The position numbers and the translations under genes are program-made. From Paraflavisolibacter caeni (lineage in GTDB: Bacteria > Bacteroidota > Bacteroidia > Chitinophagales > Chitinophagaceae): 64,000 nucleotides of DNA. The DNA lies in contig NZ_JAOTIF010000015.1 of the NCBI RefSeq assembly GCF_025628885.1, forward strand, positions 1 through 64,000, given 5' to 3'. Numbering within the stretch: position 1 is the first letter of the stretch; each line of letters opens with the position of its first letter. Shown one piece after another: positions 34,885-42,859 of this stretch. The notes under the pieces were generated by a model, which did not search any database, was not told the DNA's origin, and was given only the letters and a program-made list of their open reading frames with translations.

Positions 34885-35835
34885 ATGCGGAATATAACGC
34901 ACAAGCAAATCACACTACGTACTGCAAGGGCAATAGGGATTATCTTTTGTTCTCCTGAAACCATCAAGTTGATAGAGGATCAACAACTTCCAAAGGGGAA
35001 TTTATTTGATGTTGCTCGTGCGGCGGCTTTCCTTGGTGCCAAAGCAACGCCACAATTATTGCCTCATTGCCATCCCGTTACTATTGATGGCATGGATGTG
35101 GAGTTTGAGTTTTTGAAGGAAGAAGCGCATCATGAGTATTTTAATCCGGAAGTTTTTATGCGTAGTGGTATTGTTATTATGGGGGAAGCAAAGTCAATTG
35201 GGCGTACAGGCATTGAGATGGAAATGCTGACGGGTGTATCAGTTGCAGCCTTGGAGATTTATGATATGCTCAAACCAGTGGATACTCAGCTTGAGATCGG
35301 GTCTATTAAACTGCTGGAAAAGAAAGGAGGTAAAAGCGACCGTAAGAAATATTTTTCAACACCACCTACCTGTGCGATTCTTGTCTGCTCGGATTCAACG
35401 GCAGAAGGAAAAAGGGAGGACAAGAGTGGCAGGCTGATCCAACAAATGTTGTCGGAATTAAATGCTAATGTTGTGCACTATAAAGTGGTTCCTGATAATA
35501 AGGGCTTGATCCAGGAGCAAATAAGGGAATGGGTAGCCGAAGATGTTCATTTCATATTTACCACAGGAGGGACAGGATTAGGGCCAAGAGATAACACGGT
35601 TGGTGCTGTTCAAGAAATCATTGAAAGAGATGCTGATGGTATAACGGAGGCCATGCGCTCTTTTGGACAAATGCGCACACCCCTTGCAATGATGAGTCGT
35701 GGAGTTGCGGGATCTATTGCTCAAACACTGATCGTTACATTGCCGGGCAGTTCGGATGGGGCAAGGGAATCGCTGGAAGCTATTCTGCCGGCTGTTTTTC
35801 ATGCAAGAAAGATGATGAAAGGTGGGGGGCATTAA
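34885..35835 (+). CDS. moaCB: Bifunctional MoaC-MogA/MoaB fusion (Moco biosynthesis)
   Basis: The 316 residues join two cofactor enzymes. Residues 1-150 are MoaC, which with MoaA makes cyclic pyranopterin monophosphate (LPHCHPVTIDGMDVEFEF, GRTGIEMEMLTGVSVAALEIYDM). Residues about 165-316 are a MogA/MoaB-type molybdopterin adenylyltransferase (AILVCSDSTAEGKREDKSG, FTTGGTGLGPRDNT, LPGSSDGARE). The fusion ties an early and a late step of the pathway together. Such fusions are known in Bacteroidota. It is 12 bases from the MOSC gene and just upstream of moeA. MoaC also has free-standing partners here: moaA, moaD and moaE lie 16 kb downstream. Confidence 0.93.
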   Translation: MRNITHKQITLRTARAIGIIFCSPETIKLIEDQQLPKGNLFDVARAAAFLGAKATPQLLPHCHPVTIDGMDVEFEFLKEEAHHEYFNPEVFMRSGIVIMGEAKSIGRTGIEMEMLTGVSVAALEIYDMLKPVDTQLEIGSIKLLEKKGGKSDRKKYFSTPPTCAILVCSDSTAEGKREDKSGRLIQQMLSELNANVVHYKVVPDNKGLIQEQIREWVAEDVHFIFTTGGTGLGPRDNTVGAVQEIIERDADGITEAMRSFGQMRTPLAMMSRGVAGSIAQTLIVTLPGSSDGARESLEAILPAVFHARKMMKGGGH

Positions 35836-35845
35836 AAACTTATGT

Positions 35846-37030
35846 ATGCTTAATTTTCAGGAAGCACAAAAAATAATTGCAACCCAAGCTCATTCCTTTG
35901 GAAAGGAAACTGTTTCGCTGGATCGGGCTCTTGGTAGGGTTTTGGCTGAACCTATCGTAGCTGATAGGGATTATCCGCCCTTCAATAGAGTGGCAATGGA
36001 TGGTTTTGCTGTTCGTTTGGAGGATTTTGAAAGTGGGATGCGTGAGTTTCAAATCATTGAAACGGTATTTGCTGGCCAGATGGCAGCTAAAAGCATAGCT
36101 GCAGGTCAGTGTTATAAAATCATGACGGGTGCGCCTTTACCATTATCATCAGATGTTGTTATCAGAAGAGAAGATACGGTGGAAACGGGCGGACGTGTAA
36201 CCATTCATGCATCAGAACTCCGGCCCTTTCAGAATATTGCCCGCCAGGGAGAGGATATAAGGGTAGGGGAACTGGTGATCGGTGCTTCAATCCCAGTCAA
36301 GCCGGCGGTGATTACTGCGTTGGCTTCATTGGGTAAAGCTGATGTAATAGTTGAAAGTCTCCCTAAAGTGGCCCTGTTTACAACAGGTGATGAGGTGGTG
36401 CCTGTTCATCAGCCTGTTTTGCCACAACAAATAAGGAACAGTAATGCTCATCTTTTAAAGTCTTTATTGCAGCAATGGCATATTATTCCCTTCCAATATG
36501 CGCATATCCAGGATCGTGAGGATGAGTTATTGAAGACACTTAAGGAGGCAATGTCTTGTGATATGTTGATCATGAGTGGCGGGGTGTCAGCCGGAGATGC
36601 TGATTATGTTCCAAAAGTTCTGGAATCACTGGGGATTAAAAAGCTATTTCATAAAGTGGCAATCAAGCCAGGTAAGCCTATTTGGTGTGGTGCAATGCCG
36701 AATGGGGGTATTGTTTTTGCTTTGCCGGGCAACCCGCTTTCCTGTCATGTCACTTTTAAGCTTTTTATTGAAACTTATCTTATTCATGCATTTGGCCTGG
36801 AGCGTTCCAGGATACTTGAACTGCCTTTTTCCGGAACCAGAAAAAAGAAAACTTCATTGGATGAATTCTTTCCTGTAAAAATTCAGTCAGCTCCTGTAGT
36901 TGCTGTTCCCTTGAATTTTAATGGCTCCGGAGATGTGTTGGCTGCTTTCCATGCGGATGGTTTTGCCTGGCAGCCTGCAGATAAAATGGAGTTGCGTAAA
37001 GGTGACCTGGTTGAATGTTTGGTTTTTTAA
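35846..37030 (+). CDS. moeA: Molybdopterin molybdotransferase
   Basis: A 394-residue MoeA that inserts molybdate into adenylylated molybdopterin, giving active Moco. Family features are RVLAEPIVADRDYPPFNRVAMDGFA near the N-terminus, MTGAPLP, ARQGEDI, FTTGDEV, MSGGVSAGDADYVP and ALPGNPLSCHVTF. The first ATG in frame is 35846, ten bases after the moaC-mogA stop. It is the last gene of the four-gene unit and faces the two Crp/Fnr genes convergently across 23 bases with no clear terminator. Confidence 0.95.
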   Translation: MLNFQEAQKIIATQAHSFGKETVSLDRALGRVLAEPIVADRDYPPFNRVAMDGFAVRLEDFESGMREFQIIETVFAGQMAAKSIAAGQCYKIMTGAPLPLSSDVVIRREDTVETGGRVTIHASELRPFQNIARQGEDIRVGELVIGASIPVKPAVITALASLGKADVIVESLPKVALFTTGDEVVPVHQPVLPQQIRNSNAHLLKSLLQQWHIIPFQYAHIQDREDELLKTLKEAMSCDMLIMSGGVSAGDADYVPKVLESLGIKKLFHKVAIKPGKPIWCGAMPNGGIVFALPGNPLSCHVTFKLFIETYLIHAFGLERSRILELPFSGTRKKKTSLDEFFPVKIQSAPVVAVPLNFNGSGDVLAAFHADGFAWQPADKMELRKGDLVECLVF

Positions 37031-37053
37031 TATCTATACAATACTTTCTTTCA

Positions 37054-37746
37054 TCAGTGTGCATTCATTATCGGGGTTAATAGCTCTTTTTCATTTTTGA
37101 TCCTGATCTTTTTGTTGGACATTTCTATTAGGTCATCATTTATGAATTCATTTAAAGTGCGGAAGGCGGTTTCGTATGTTGTTCCGGCGAATGAAGCCAG
37201 GTCATGCCTGCTTAATGCAATATCGATAAAGCCTTCTTCATTGTAACCAAACTTTTCCTTTAAAGTGAATATGGCCTGGGCGACTCTGCTTTTTACAGGC
37301 AAATGAACCAGGTCTCGCATTTTCTTTTCGGATTCTTCTAATTCATCAAAACAATTAACCATCAATTGAAATAGAAGTTCATTATTTACTTTGAGTGTGC
37401 TTTTAAAAAAACTCAATGGCAGATAACAAACTGTGATTGGTTCAAGTGCGGTAGCTGAAACCGGGTATATAAGGTTTTTTCCCAGTCCGCGGTGGCCTAG
37501 TATTTCTCCCTTTCTTACAAAGTGAACAATCAGTTCCCTGTCACTTCCCCACTGCTTATGAATTTTTACCAGGCCGGAATATAAAAAAAAGATACCCTGC
37601 ACAGGGTCGCCCTCTTTAAATATCACTTCGCCTTTATTGTACAGGAAATTTTGCCTGTTAGCATCTATGGCGGGAAGCCAATCTGGTATACACATGGTAC
37701 ATAGAAAGCAGCTTTTCAAATCGCAACCGCTTTTGCATTTTTTCAT
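37054..37746 (-). CDS. Crp/Fnr-family transcriptional regulator 1
   Basis: A 230-residue regulator with an N-terminal cyclic-nucleotide-binding-type barrel (GEVIFKEGDPVQGIFFLYSG) and a C-terminal winged helix (LSRHDLASFAGTTYETAFRTL). Four cysteines match those of the paralog next door: C8, C13, C16 and C107. C107 falls in VCYLPLSFF, where E. coli Fnr has its fourth iron-sulfur ligand (VCEIPFETL). Two further cysteines (C4, C19) are unique to this copy. I infer an oxygen- or NO-sensing [4Fe-4S] regulator. The E and R of the recognition helix match Fnr, so TTGA-like half-sites are expected. A 5-6-5 palindrome precedes the start and may mediate autoregulation. Confidence 0.88.
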   Translation of the reverse strand: MKKCKSGCDLKSCFLCTMCIPDWLPAIDANRQNFLYNKGEVIFKEGDPVQGIFFLYSGLVKIHKQWGSDRELIVHFVRKGEILGHRGLGKNLIYPVSATALEPITVCYLPLSFFKSTLKVNNELLFQLMVNCFDELEESEKKMRDLVHLPVKSRVAQAIFTLKEKFGYNEEGFIDIALSRHDLASFAGTTYETAFRTLNEFINDDLIEMSNKKIRIKNEKELLTPIMNAH

Positions 37747-37784
37747 ATCGTTTTAAAGTATGTGGTTTTGTTCAATGACTGATT

Positions 37785-37800
37785 ATTACAAATAAGTAAT
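37785..37800. promoter_or_regulatory. Palindrome upstream of regulator 1
   Basis: ATTAC-N6-GTAAT, a perfect inverted repeat with the 5-6-5 spacing used by Crp/Fnr proteins, 39 bases before the start of the 37054-37746 gene. Confidence 0.4.
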
Positions 37801-37857
37801 AAGATAAGCTGGTGTTTTCTAAGCTGAAGAAAATTAATAAGAATACGCGGTTAGGTC

Positions 37858-38538
37858 TTAAACAAAGCTCAGTAATTTCCTGATATCTTTTAACATAATG
37901 TTTCTTCCGGATACCTCAATTGCATTGTCTTCAATAAATTCGGTTAGAATGCGGAAAACTGTTTCATAAGTGGTGCCGGTGTAGGAAGCCATATCCTGGC
38001 GACTTAATGTTATATCAATGTATCCATTTTTGTCACAGCCAAACTTTTCTTTGAGGTTAATAAGTGCTTGTGCTATACGGCCTTTTACCGGCATGTGCGC
38101 CAGATTGCGCATTCTACTTTCTGATTCTTTGAGTTCATCTGCAAAGAATATCATTAATTGAAAAAGGAAGTCCTGGTTTATTTTCAGTGTAGTAAGAAAA
38201 AACTGCAGATCAATATAGCAGGCACTAACAGGTCCCAAAGCTGTAGCGGAAATGGGAAAGGTCGTTGTTGTTCCAAGTCCACGATGACCAACAATATCGC
38301 CTTTTTTTGCAAATCGTACGATCAGTTCTTTATCTGTCCCCCACTTTTTATGAACTTTTACCGTCCCGGAGTATACGAAAAAAATCCCGTTAACTTCATC
38401 TCCTTCATAGCAAAGCATTTCTCCCTTTTTAAAATAAAACATCTTTCTATTGGCGTCAATGGCTTGTTTCCATTCTTTTAGACTTTGCCTGCACATAAAG
38501 CAGGTTTTTAGGTCGCAGTCATGCTTAGGATTTTTCAT
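37858..38538 (-). CDS. Crp/Fnr-family transcriptional regulator 2
   Basis: A 226-residue paralog of the neighbouring regulator, similar over its whole length and read in the same direction. The sensory barrel contains GEMLCYEGDEVNGIFFVYSG and the winged helix contains LSRQDMASYTGTTYETVFRIL. Cysteines C8, C13, C16 and C107 coincide with those of regulator 1, and C107 aligns with the fourth cluster ligand of E. coli Fnr. The N-terminal spacing (CX4CX2C) differs from that of E. coli Fnr (CX2CX5C). I infer a second [4Fe-4S] sensor that divides control of the nitrate genes with its twin. Cofactor and target are not proven. The genes probably arose by tandem duplication. Confidence 0.88.
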   Translation of the reverse strand: MKNPKHDCDLKTCFMCRQSLKEWKQAIDANRKMFYFKKGEMLCYEGDEVNGIFFVYSGTVKVHKKWGTDKELIVRFAKKGDIVGHRGLGTTTTFPISATALGPVSACYIDLQFFLTTLKINQDFLFQLMIFFADELKESESRMRNLAHMPVKGRIAQALINLKEKFGCDKNGYIDITLSRQDMASYTGTTYETVFRILTEFIEDNAIEVSGRNIMLKDIRKLLSFV

Positions 38539-38751
38539 AAATAAAAACCGATACTATTTTCCAGGGGATTGTAAAAGAACATAAATGTATACAGAATAGT
38601 TGTTTTGGGTGAGGCAAATTCTTCATTTATGTAACTATTTCTTGTATCCAGAGAGGTATATAATGAATGAATAATATGAATAAAATTAAGGTTGGTATTT
38701 AGTATTATGGATGAATTGGTATAGTATTTTATATATAGTAAAAATAATTAT

Positions 38752-38765
38752 TTGACGAATATCAT
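38752..38765. promoter_or_regulatory. Candidate Fnr-type site upstream of the porin gene
   Basis: TTGAC-GAAT-ATCAT keeps the TTGA-N6-TCA core of the Fnr box TTGAT-N4-ATCAA. It lies about 50 bases upstream of the likely transcription start given by the -7 element at 38798. Confidence 0.45.
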
Positions 38766-38778
38766 GCAAATGGATGGG

Positions 38779-38819
38779 TTTGTGTGCTGTTTGTGGTTAT
38801 ATTTGTGATGTAGGTCATG
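38779..38819 (+). promoter_or_regulatory. Candidate porin promoter with a second Crp/Fnr-type site
   Basis: TTTG at 38779-38782 and TATATTTG at 38798-38805 (a perfect -7 match) are spaced by 15 bases. TGTGA-N6-TCATG at 38804-38819 overlaps the expected start point, a typical place for repression. Confidence 0.5.
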
Positions 38820-38968
38820 AAAATGTGGTGATTTGAGTTTTTCTTTCAAGTTATTTAAATATATATTAAAAATATTAATTAGTGAATTGGGGACATATCA
38901 ATTACTTTTTAATTAATTGAATACTATGATGATTTTGAAAATGAATATTGAAGTGTTATAAAAGATTT

Positions 38969-38999
38969 GCCCCGCAAGGAGTCGCGATCCGAACGGGGC
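38969..38999 (+). ncRNA. Structured 5' leader hairpin of the porin mRNA
   Basis: GCCCCG at 38969-38974 pairs with CGGGGC at 38994-38999. Inside, GGA and TCC form a second short stem, leaving a symmetrical CAA/GAA internal loop. No T-run follows, so it is not an ordinary terminator. It may protect or regulate the mRNA. Confidence 0.45.
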
Positions 39000-39011
39000 T
39001 TGAATTTTAAA

Positions 39012-39046
39012 TTGCTCTGTTAACAACTTAAAAAAACCAACAACAA
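39012..39046 (+). promoter_or_regulatory. Shared leader motif, copy 1 (porin gene)
   Basis: TTGCTCTGTTAA, one variable base, then AACTTAAA, an A-run and CCAACAA directly before the ATG at 39047. A near-identical string precedes an ATG at 44265, upstream of narK. Confidence 0.7.
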
Positions 39047-40579
39047 ATGTACAGAAATCGAGTTATCAAAACGTGTACGCTGCTTGGCTTGGGCGTCATT
39101 GGCTTTTATTCTGCAAATGCCCAGCTTTCTCTTGCCGGCCAATTGAGAACAAGGAGTGAGTTTCGTGATGGCGTAGGTACGCTTAAGCCTGAAGGTTATA
39201 AACCTGCTTTTTTTACTTCCCAGAGAGCCAGGTTAACTTTTAACTATAAATGGAACAAGGTTGTTTTCCAGACATCTGTTCAGGATGTTCGGGTATGGGG
39301 GCAGGATGCGTCTACAATCAGTAATGCTGATGGTGCTCGTTTGGGTATTCATGAAGCGTGGGCTGAAGTAGCTTTGGCTAATAAAAAGGATACGTCTTTT
39401 AAACATTCACCTGTTGATTACTTTGGATTTAAAGTCGGCAGGCAAGAATTGGTGTATGATGATTCCCGTTTAATTGGTAATCTTGACTGGTTGCAACAGG
39501 CTCGTCGTCATGATGCAATTGTTTTTAAGTTACTTCAAAATGGTTGGCAGGTAGATTTGGGAGCTGCTTTCAATCAAAATACTGACGCCTTTAATTATAA
39601 TGGTACTTATTATACACCAGCGAATTTGCCGGCTTATATAAAAGATAGTAAGGGAAACCTGGTGCCTACCCCTGCAGGTTTGGTGCCATTAACTAATTCA
39701 ACTGGTGTCAGTGTTAAAACTGGTGCTCCTGCATTGCAAAACATGCCAAGCACCAACGCTTTGAATCAGAACTATAAGGCCATGCAGTTTTTGTATGCCG
39801 CAAAGAAAATCAAACAAACCAAAGTCTCAGGATTGCTGTTTGTTGATCAGTTTGGGAAATATAAATTGGATTCTGTAAAAACCATTGCTGGTACTGATAC
39901 TGGCTATGTATTTGGTCGCCGCTATAATCAAAGTGGTGTGAATTCACGTTTGACTACAGGTGTGATGATCAATAGCCTGTTGGATAAAAAGCAATATTGG
40001 GCTCTGACAGCCGGTGCTTATTATCAGGGAGGTAAAGACAGAGATGGGGTTTCTCTGGCTGGATTTACAACTACTTTGTCGCTCAGTTACGCGAAGAAGT
40101 TATTTTCCTATACTGCAGGTTGGGACTATCTCTCTGGCAACGATGCATTTTCGACATCTACTAAGAATCATCGTTTTGATCCTTTATATGGAACACCACA
40201 TAAGTTTTGGGGATACATGGATTACTTCTACGCTGGCACAGGTTCACCTGTAGGTGGTTTAAATAATCCATATCTAAAACTTAAATACACTTCTGCAAAT
40301 AAAAGGTTGGGCGTAGGAGTTGATTATCACTACTTCGCACTGGCGCAGGATCAAAAAGATGTTGCTGGCAATGCACTTGATAAATACCTGGGAAGTGAAG
40401 TTGATCTGGTGACTACTTACAATTTAAATAAGTTCACAACTATTGAATGGGGTTTTAGTTTTATGGCCGCTTCTAAAAGCATGGAATATGCAAAAGGTAT
40501 TGTGCCAGGAGCCTCTGATCTGAATTCTACCTGGTCATTTTTGCAGCTAAATATCAAGCCTGAGTTTTTTGCCAAATAA
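39047..40579 (+). CDS. Outer-membrane beta-barrel, alginate export family
   Basis: A 510-residue protein with a signal peptide (about 25 residues, ending in SANA before QLS) and a beta-barrel body of the alginate-export type. Family traits are QLRTRSEFRDG near the N-terminus, VSVQDVRVWG-like QTSVQDVRVWGQD, FGFKVGRQELVYDDSRLIGNLDW and alternating hydrophobic strands to the C-terminus, which ends in an aromatic-rich FAK. No alginate genes are nearby. Its place directly upstream of the nitrate ABC transporter, under a promoter with Fnr-like sites, suggests it is the outer-membrane channel for nitrate or nitrite. That function is inference from context. Confidence 0.82.
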   Translation: MYRNRVIKTCTLLGLGVIGFYSANAQLSLAGQLRTRSEFRDGVGTLKPEGYKPAFFTSQRARLTFNYKWNKVVFQTSVQDVRVWGQDASTISNADGARLGIHEAWAEVALANKKDTSFKHSPVDYFGFKVGRQELVYDDSRLIGNLDWLQQARRHDAIVFKLLQNGWQVDLGAAFNQNTDAFNYNGTYYTPANLPAYIKDSKGNLVPTPAGLVPLTNSTGVSVKTGAPALQNMPSTNALNQNYKAMQFLYAAKKIKQTKVSGLLFVDQFGKYKLDSVKTIAGTDTGYVFGRRYNQSGVNSRLTTGVMINSLLDKKQYWALTAGAYYQGGKDRDGVSLAGFTTTLSLSYAKKLFSYTAGWDYLSGNDAFSTSTKNHRFDPLYGTPHKFWGYMDYFYAGTGSPVGGLNNPYLKLKYTSANKRLGVGVDYHYFALAQDQKDVAGNALDKYLGSEVDLVTTYNLNKFTTIEWGFSFMAASKSMEYAKGIVPGASDLNSTWSFLQLNIKPEFFAK

Positions 40580-40697
40580 ATTGGTTTGATAGGTCTCTGA
40601 TTTTTCTCTTCTTACTTGTCTTGTCGACTAGTATTGCTGTTCATTCCTTGCCTTTTCTGTCCGACAAATAATCATTTATTAAATAAAAATATTTACA

Positions 40698-41957
40698 ATG
40701 AAATTGACACTTATGTTCAATAGGACTTTTGTAGTCTTGGTTTTAACTTCTTTCATGTTTGGTGTTCTTACTTCCTGCGGAAGTTCTGATGCAAAGACCG
40801 CAACTGCTGATAGTTCTTCAACCGCTACATCTGAATCAATTAAACTGGGCTTCATTCCTTTGACTGATTGTGCTTCTCTGGTGATGGCACAAGAGCTAGG
40901 GTTGTTTAAGAAATATGGAGTGAAAGTTGAATTGTCAAAAGAAGCTTCCTGGGCAAATGTTCGTGATAAGATTTTAACCGGCGAGTTAGCGGGAGCTCAT
41001 TGCTTATTTGGTATGCCATTCTCTGTATTTACCGGAATTGGAGGCAAGGCTGGTAGTGTAATGAAGATTGCAATGATTTTAAATAATAATGGTCAGGCCA
41101 TTACTTTATCTAATAAATTTTGCGACCTGGTAGGTAATAATGAAACTGCAAAAGTGAAAAGTGCCGTTGATCAATTAAATGCTCAGAAGCAGTTGCAATT
41201 TGCGATGACCTTTCCTGGTGGTACACATGATATCTGGTTGCGTTACTGGTTGGCTGCAACAGGTGTTGATGCAAAAAAGGTAGGTATAAAGACCATTCCT
41301 CCTCCTCAAATGGTTGCTAATATGAAAGTGGATAATATGGATGGTTTTTGTGTGGGTGAGCCCTGGAATGGTGTTGCAGTAAAAGAAGGAATAGGGTTTA
41401 CGCATATTGCTTCACAAGATATTTGGAAGAATCATCCGGAGAAAGCATTGGTAGTGAATGAGGCTTTTGCTGGTGCCAAAAAAGATGACTTGAAAAAAGT
41501 GATGAAAGCTGTTATTGAGGCTTCTATATGGCTGGATTCTCTTTCTAATCGCAAGAAAGCTGCTGAGATCCTTTCGCAAACCAAATATGTAAATGCTCCT
41601 GCCGAAGTTATTGAGGCTCGTTTAATGGGAACGAATAATACAGGTTGCAAGTTTGGTGATAAGAAATACGAGGATTATATGAAGTTTTTCAACAACGGCT
41701 TAACCAATGCTCCAAGAAAGTCTTATGGGATTTGGTTTATGTCGCAATATGTACGCTTTGGCTTGTTGAGTACACCCCCTTCTGATTATAAATCTATTGC
41801 TGATAAAATTATCATGAGTGATCTGTATAAAGAGGTTGCTGGTGAAATGAAGCTTTCCGTTGCGGACGATGATATGCAGCCTTTTACAGTAACCATTGAT
41901 AAAGCTGTTTTTGATCCCAATCATGTTGATAGCTACCTGGCTGTGGCTAAAAAATAA
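40698..41957 (+). CDS. nrtA: ABC transporter substrate-binding lipoprotein, nitrate type
   Basis: A 419-residue NrtA/CmpA-like binding protein. The signal sequence ends in LTSC, so C27 is the lipidated residue. It is followed by a Ser/Thr/Ala-rich linker and then the binding domain (IKLGFIPLTDCASLVMAQELGLFKKYGV, FPGGTHDIWLRYWLAATGVDAKKV, FCVGEPWN). The GGTHD and VGEPWN segments are characteristic of nitrate and bicarbonate binders and separate it from the sulfonate and taurine types. It would deliver nitrate to the membrane components encoded next. A strong intercistronic hairpin lies between it and nrtB. Confidence 0.9.
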   Translation: MKLTLMFNRTFVVLVLTSFMFGVLTSCGSSDAKTATADSSSTATSESIKLGFIPLTDCASLVMAQELGLFKKYGVKVELSKEASWANVRDKILTGELAGAHCLFGMPFSVFTGIGGKAGSVMKIAMILNNNGQAITLSNKFCDLVGNNETAKVKSAVDQLNAQKQLQFAMTFPGGTHDIWLRYWLAATGVDAKKVGIKTIPPPQMVANMKVDNMDGFCVGEPWNGVAVKEGIGFTHIASQDIWKNHPEKALVVNEAFAGAKKDDLKKVMKAVIEASIWLDSLSNRKKAAEILSQTKYVNAPAEVIEARLMGTNNTGCKFGDKKYEDYMKFFNNGLTNAPRKSYGIWFMSQYVRFGLLSTPPSDYKSIADKIIMSDLYKEVAGEMKLSVADDDMQPFTVTIDKAVFDPNHVDSYLAVAKK

Positions 41958-41970
41958 ATAACTCTTTAAA

Positions 41971-42008
41971 ACCCCAGCCGCATTGACAGGGTACTATGTG
42001 GTTGGGGT
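41971..42008 (+). ncRNA. Intercistronic hairpin between nrtA and nrtB
   Basis: ACCCCAGCCGCAT at 41971-41983 pairs with ATGTGGTTGGGGT at 41996-42008 over 13 positions, two of them G-T wobbles, with a 12-base loop. There is no T-run after it. It sits 13 bases after the nrtA stop, where it could stabilise the upstream mRNA or give excess binding protein. Confidence 0.65.
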
Positions 42009-42040
42009 TAGGATTCCAATCATTTATTAAATAGTCTATT

Positions 42041-42811
42041 ATGAATAAGAAGATATTATCCCTCGTCTACCTGGTATCAGGTTTTGCAGTTTTGTTCTCA
42101 TTATGGCAAATTGCAAGCATGGTAACAAAGGGCGAATTGCCAACTCCCTGGAAAACGATGTCTGTTTTTTTTGAAATGTGGGCTGATCCATTTTATGATG
42201 CAGGGCCAAATGATAAAGGCATAGGTGTTCAGTTGTTCTTGTCATTAAAAAGGGTGGCAATTGGATTTGGGTTAGGGTCATTGATCGCTATTCCATTAGG
42301 AATCCTGATCGGTTCTAATAAGACTGTTTTCAATATATTGAATCCGGTGGTTCAGGTTTTGCGTCCTGTATCCCCTTTGGCTTGGTTTCCGCTGGGTTTG
42401 GCTATGATGCATGTGTCGGATAAGGCTACCATTTTTGTAATCGTGATTACATCTTTATGGCCAACACTAATTAATACGGCATTGGGAGTTGCTTCTGTGC
42501 CGCAGGATCATAAAAATGTTGGGCGTGCTTTTGGGTTTTCTCGCTGGAAGTATATAACTAAAATACTGTTGCCTTCAAGTTTTCCTTTGATTATAACAGG
42601 TTTGAGATTGAGTATAGGGGTAGCGTGGCTGGTAATTGTTGCAGCCGAAATGCTGTCCGGAGGCGTGGGCATTGGTTTTTTTGTATGGGATAGCTGGAAT
42701 GCCTTAAGCCTTGAAAAGGTGATGTGTGCCATTCTCATCATTGGTTTGGTTGGATTGCTGCTTGATAAAATGTTTTCACTGCTTCAGAAGCGTTTTACAT
42801 ATGCTGTTTGA
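42041..42811 (+). CDS. nrtB: Nitrate ABC transporter, permease
   Basis: A 256-residue inner-membrane permease of the NrtB/SsuC type. About six hydrophobic segments are visible. The EAA loop that contacts the ATPase is present as NVGRAFGFSRWKYITKILLPSSFPLIITGL. The VLRPVSPLAWFPLGLAMM segment and the AEMLSGGVGIGFFVWDSWN segment are typical of nitrate permeases. It would form the membrane channel as a homodimer with the ATPase encoded 48 bases downstream. The classic NrtC subunit, an ATPase fused to a binding domain, is absent. Confidence 0.93.
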   Translation: MNKKILSLVYLVSGFAVLFSLWQIASMVTKGELPTPWKTMSVFFEMWADPFYDAGPNDKGIGVQLFLSLKRVAIGFGLGSLIAIPLGILIGSNKTVFNILNPVVQVLRPVSPLAWFPLGLAMMHVSDKATIFVIVITSLWPTLINTALGVASVPQDHKNVGRAFGFSRWKYITKILLPSSFPLIITGLRLSIGVAWLVIVAAEMLSGGVGIGFFVWDSWNALSLEKVMCAILIIGLVGLLLDKMFSLLQKRFTYAV

Positions 42812-42859
42812 CAGGGTGATTGATGAAAAATTATTATTACATCTATTAAAATTTAGATT

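Noticed and set aside
36576-36878. 100-codon plus-strand frame inside moeA
   Set aside because: Overlaps conserved MoeA coding sequence in another frame.
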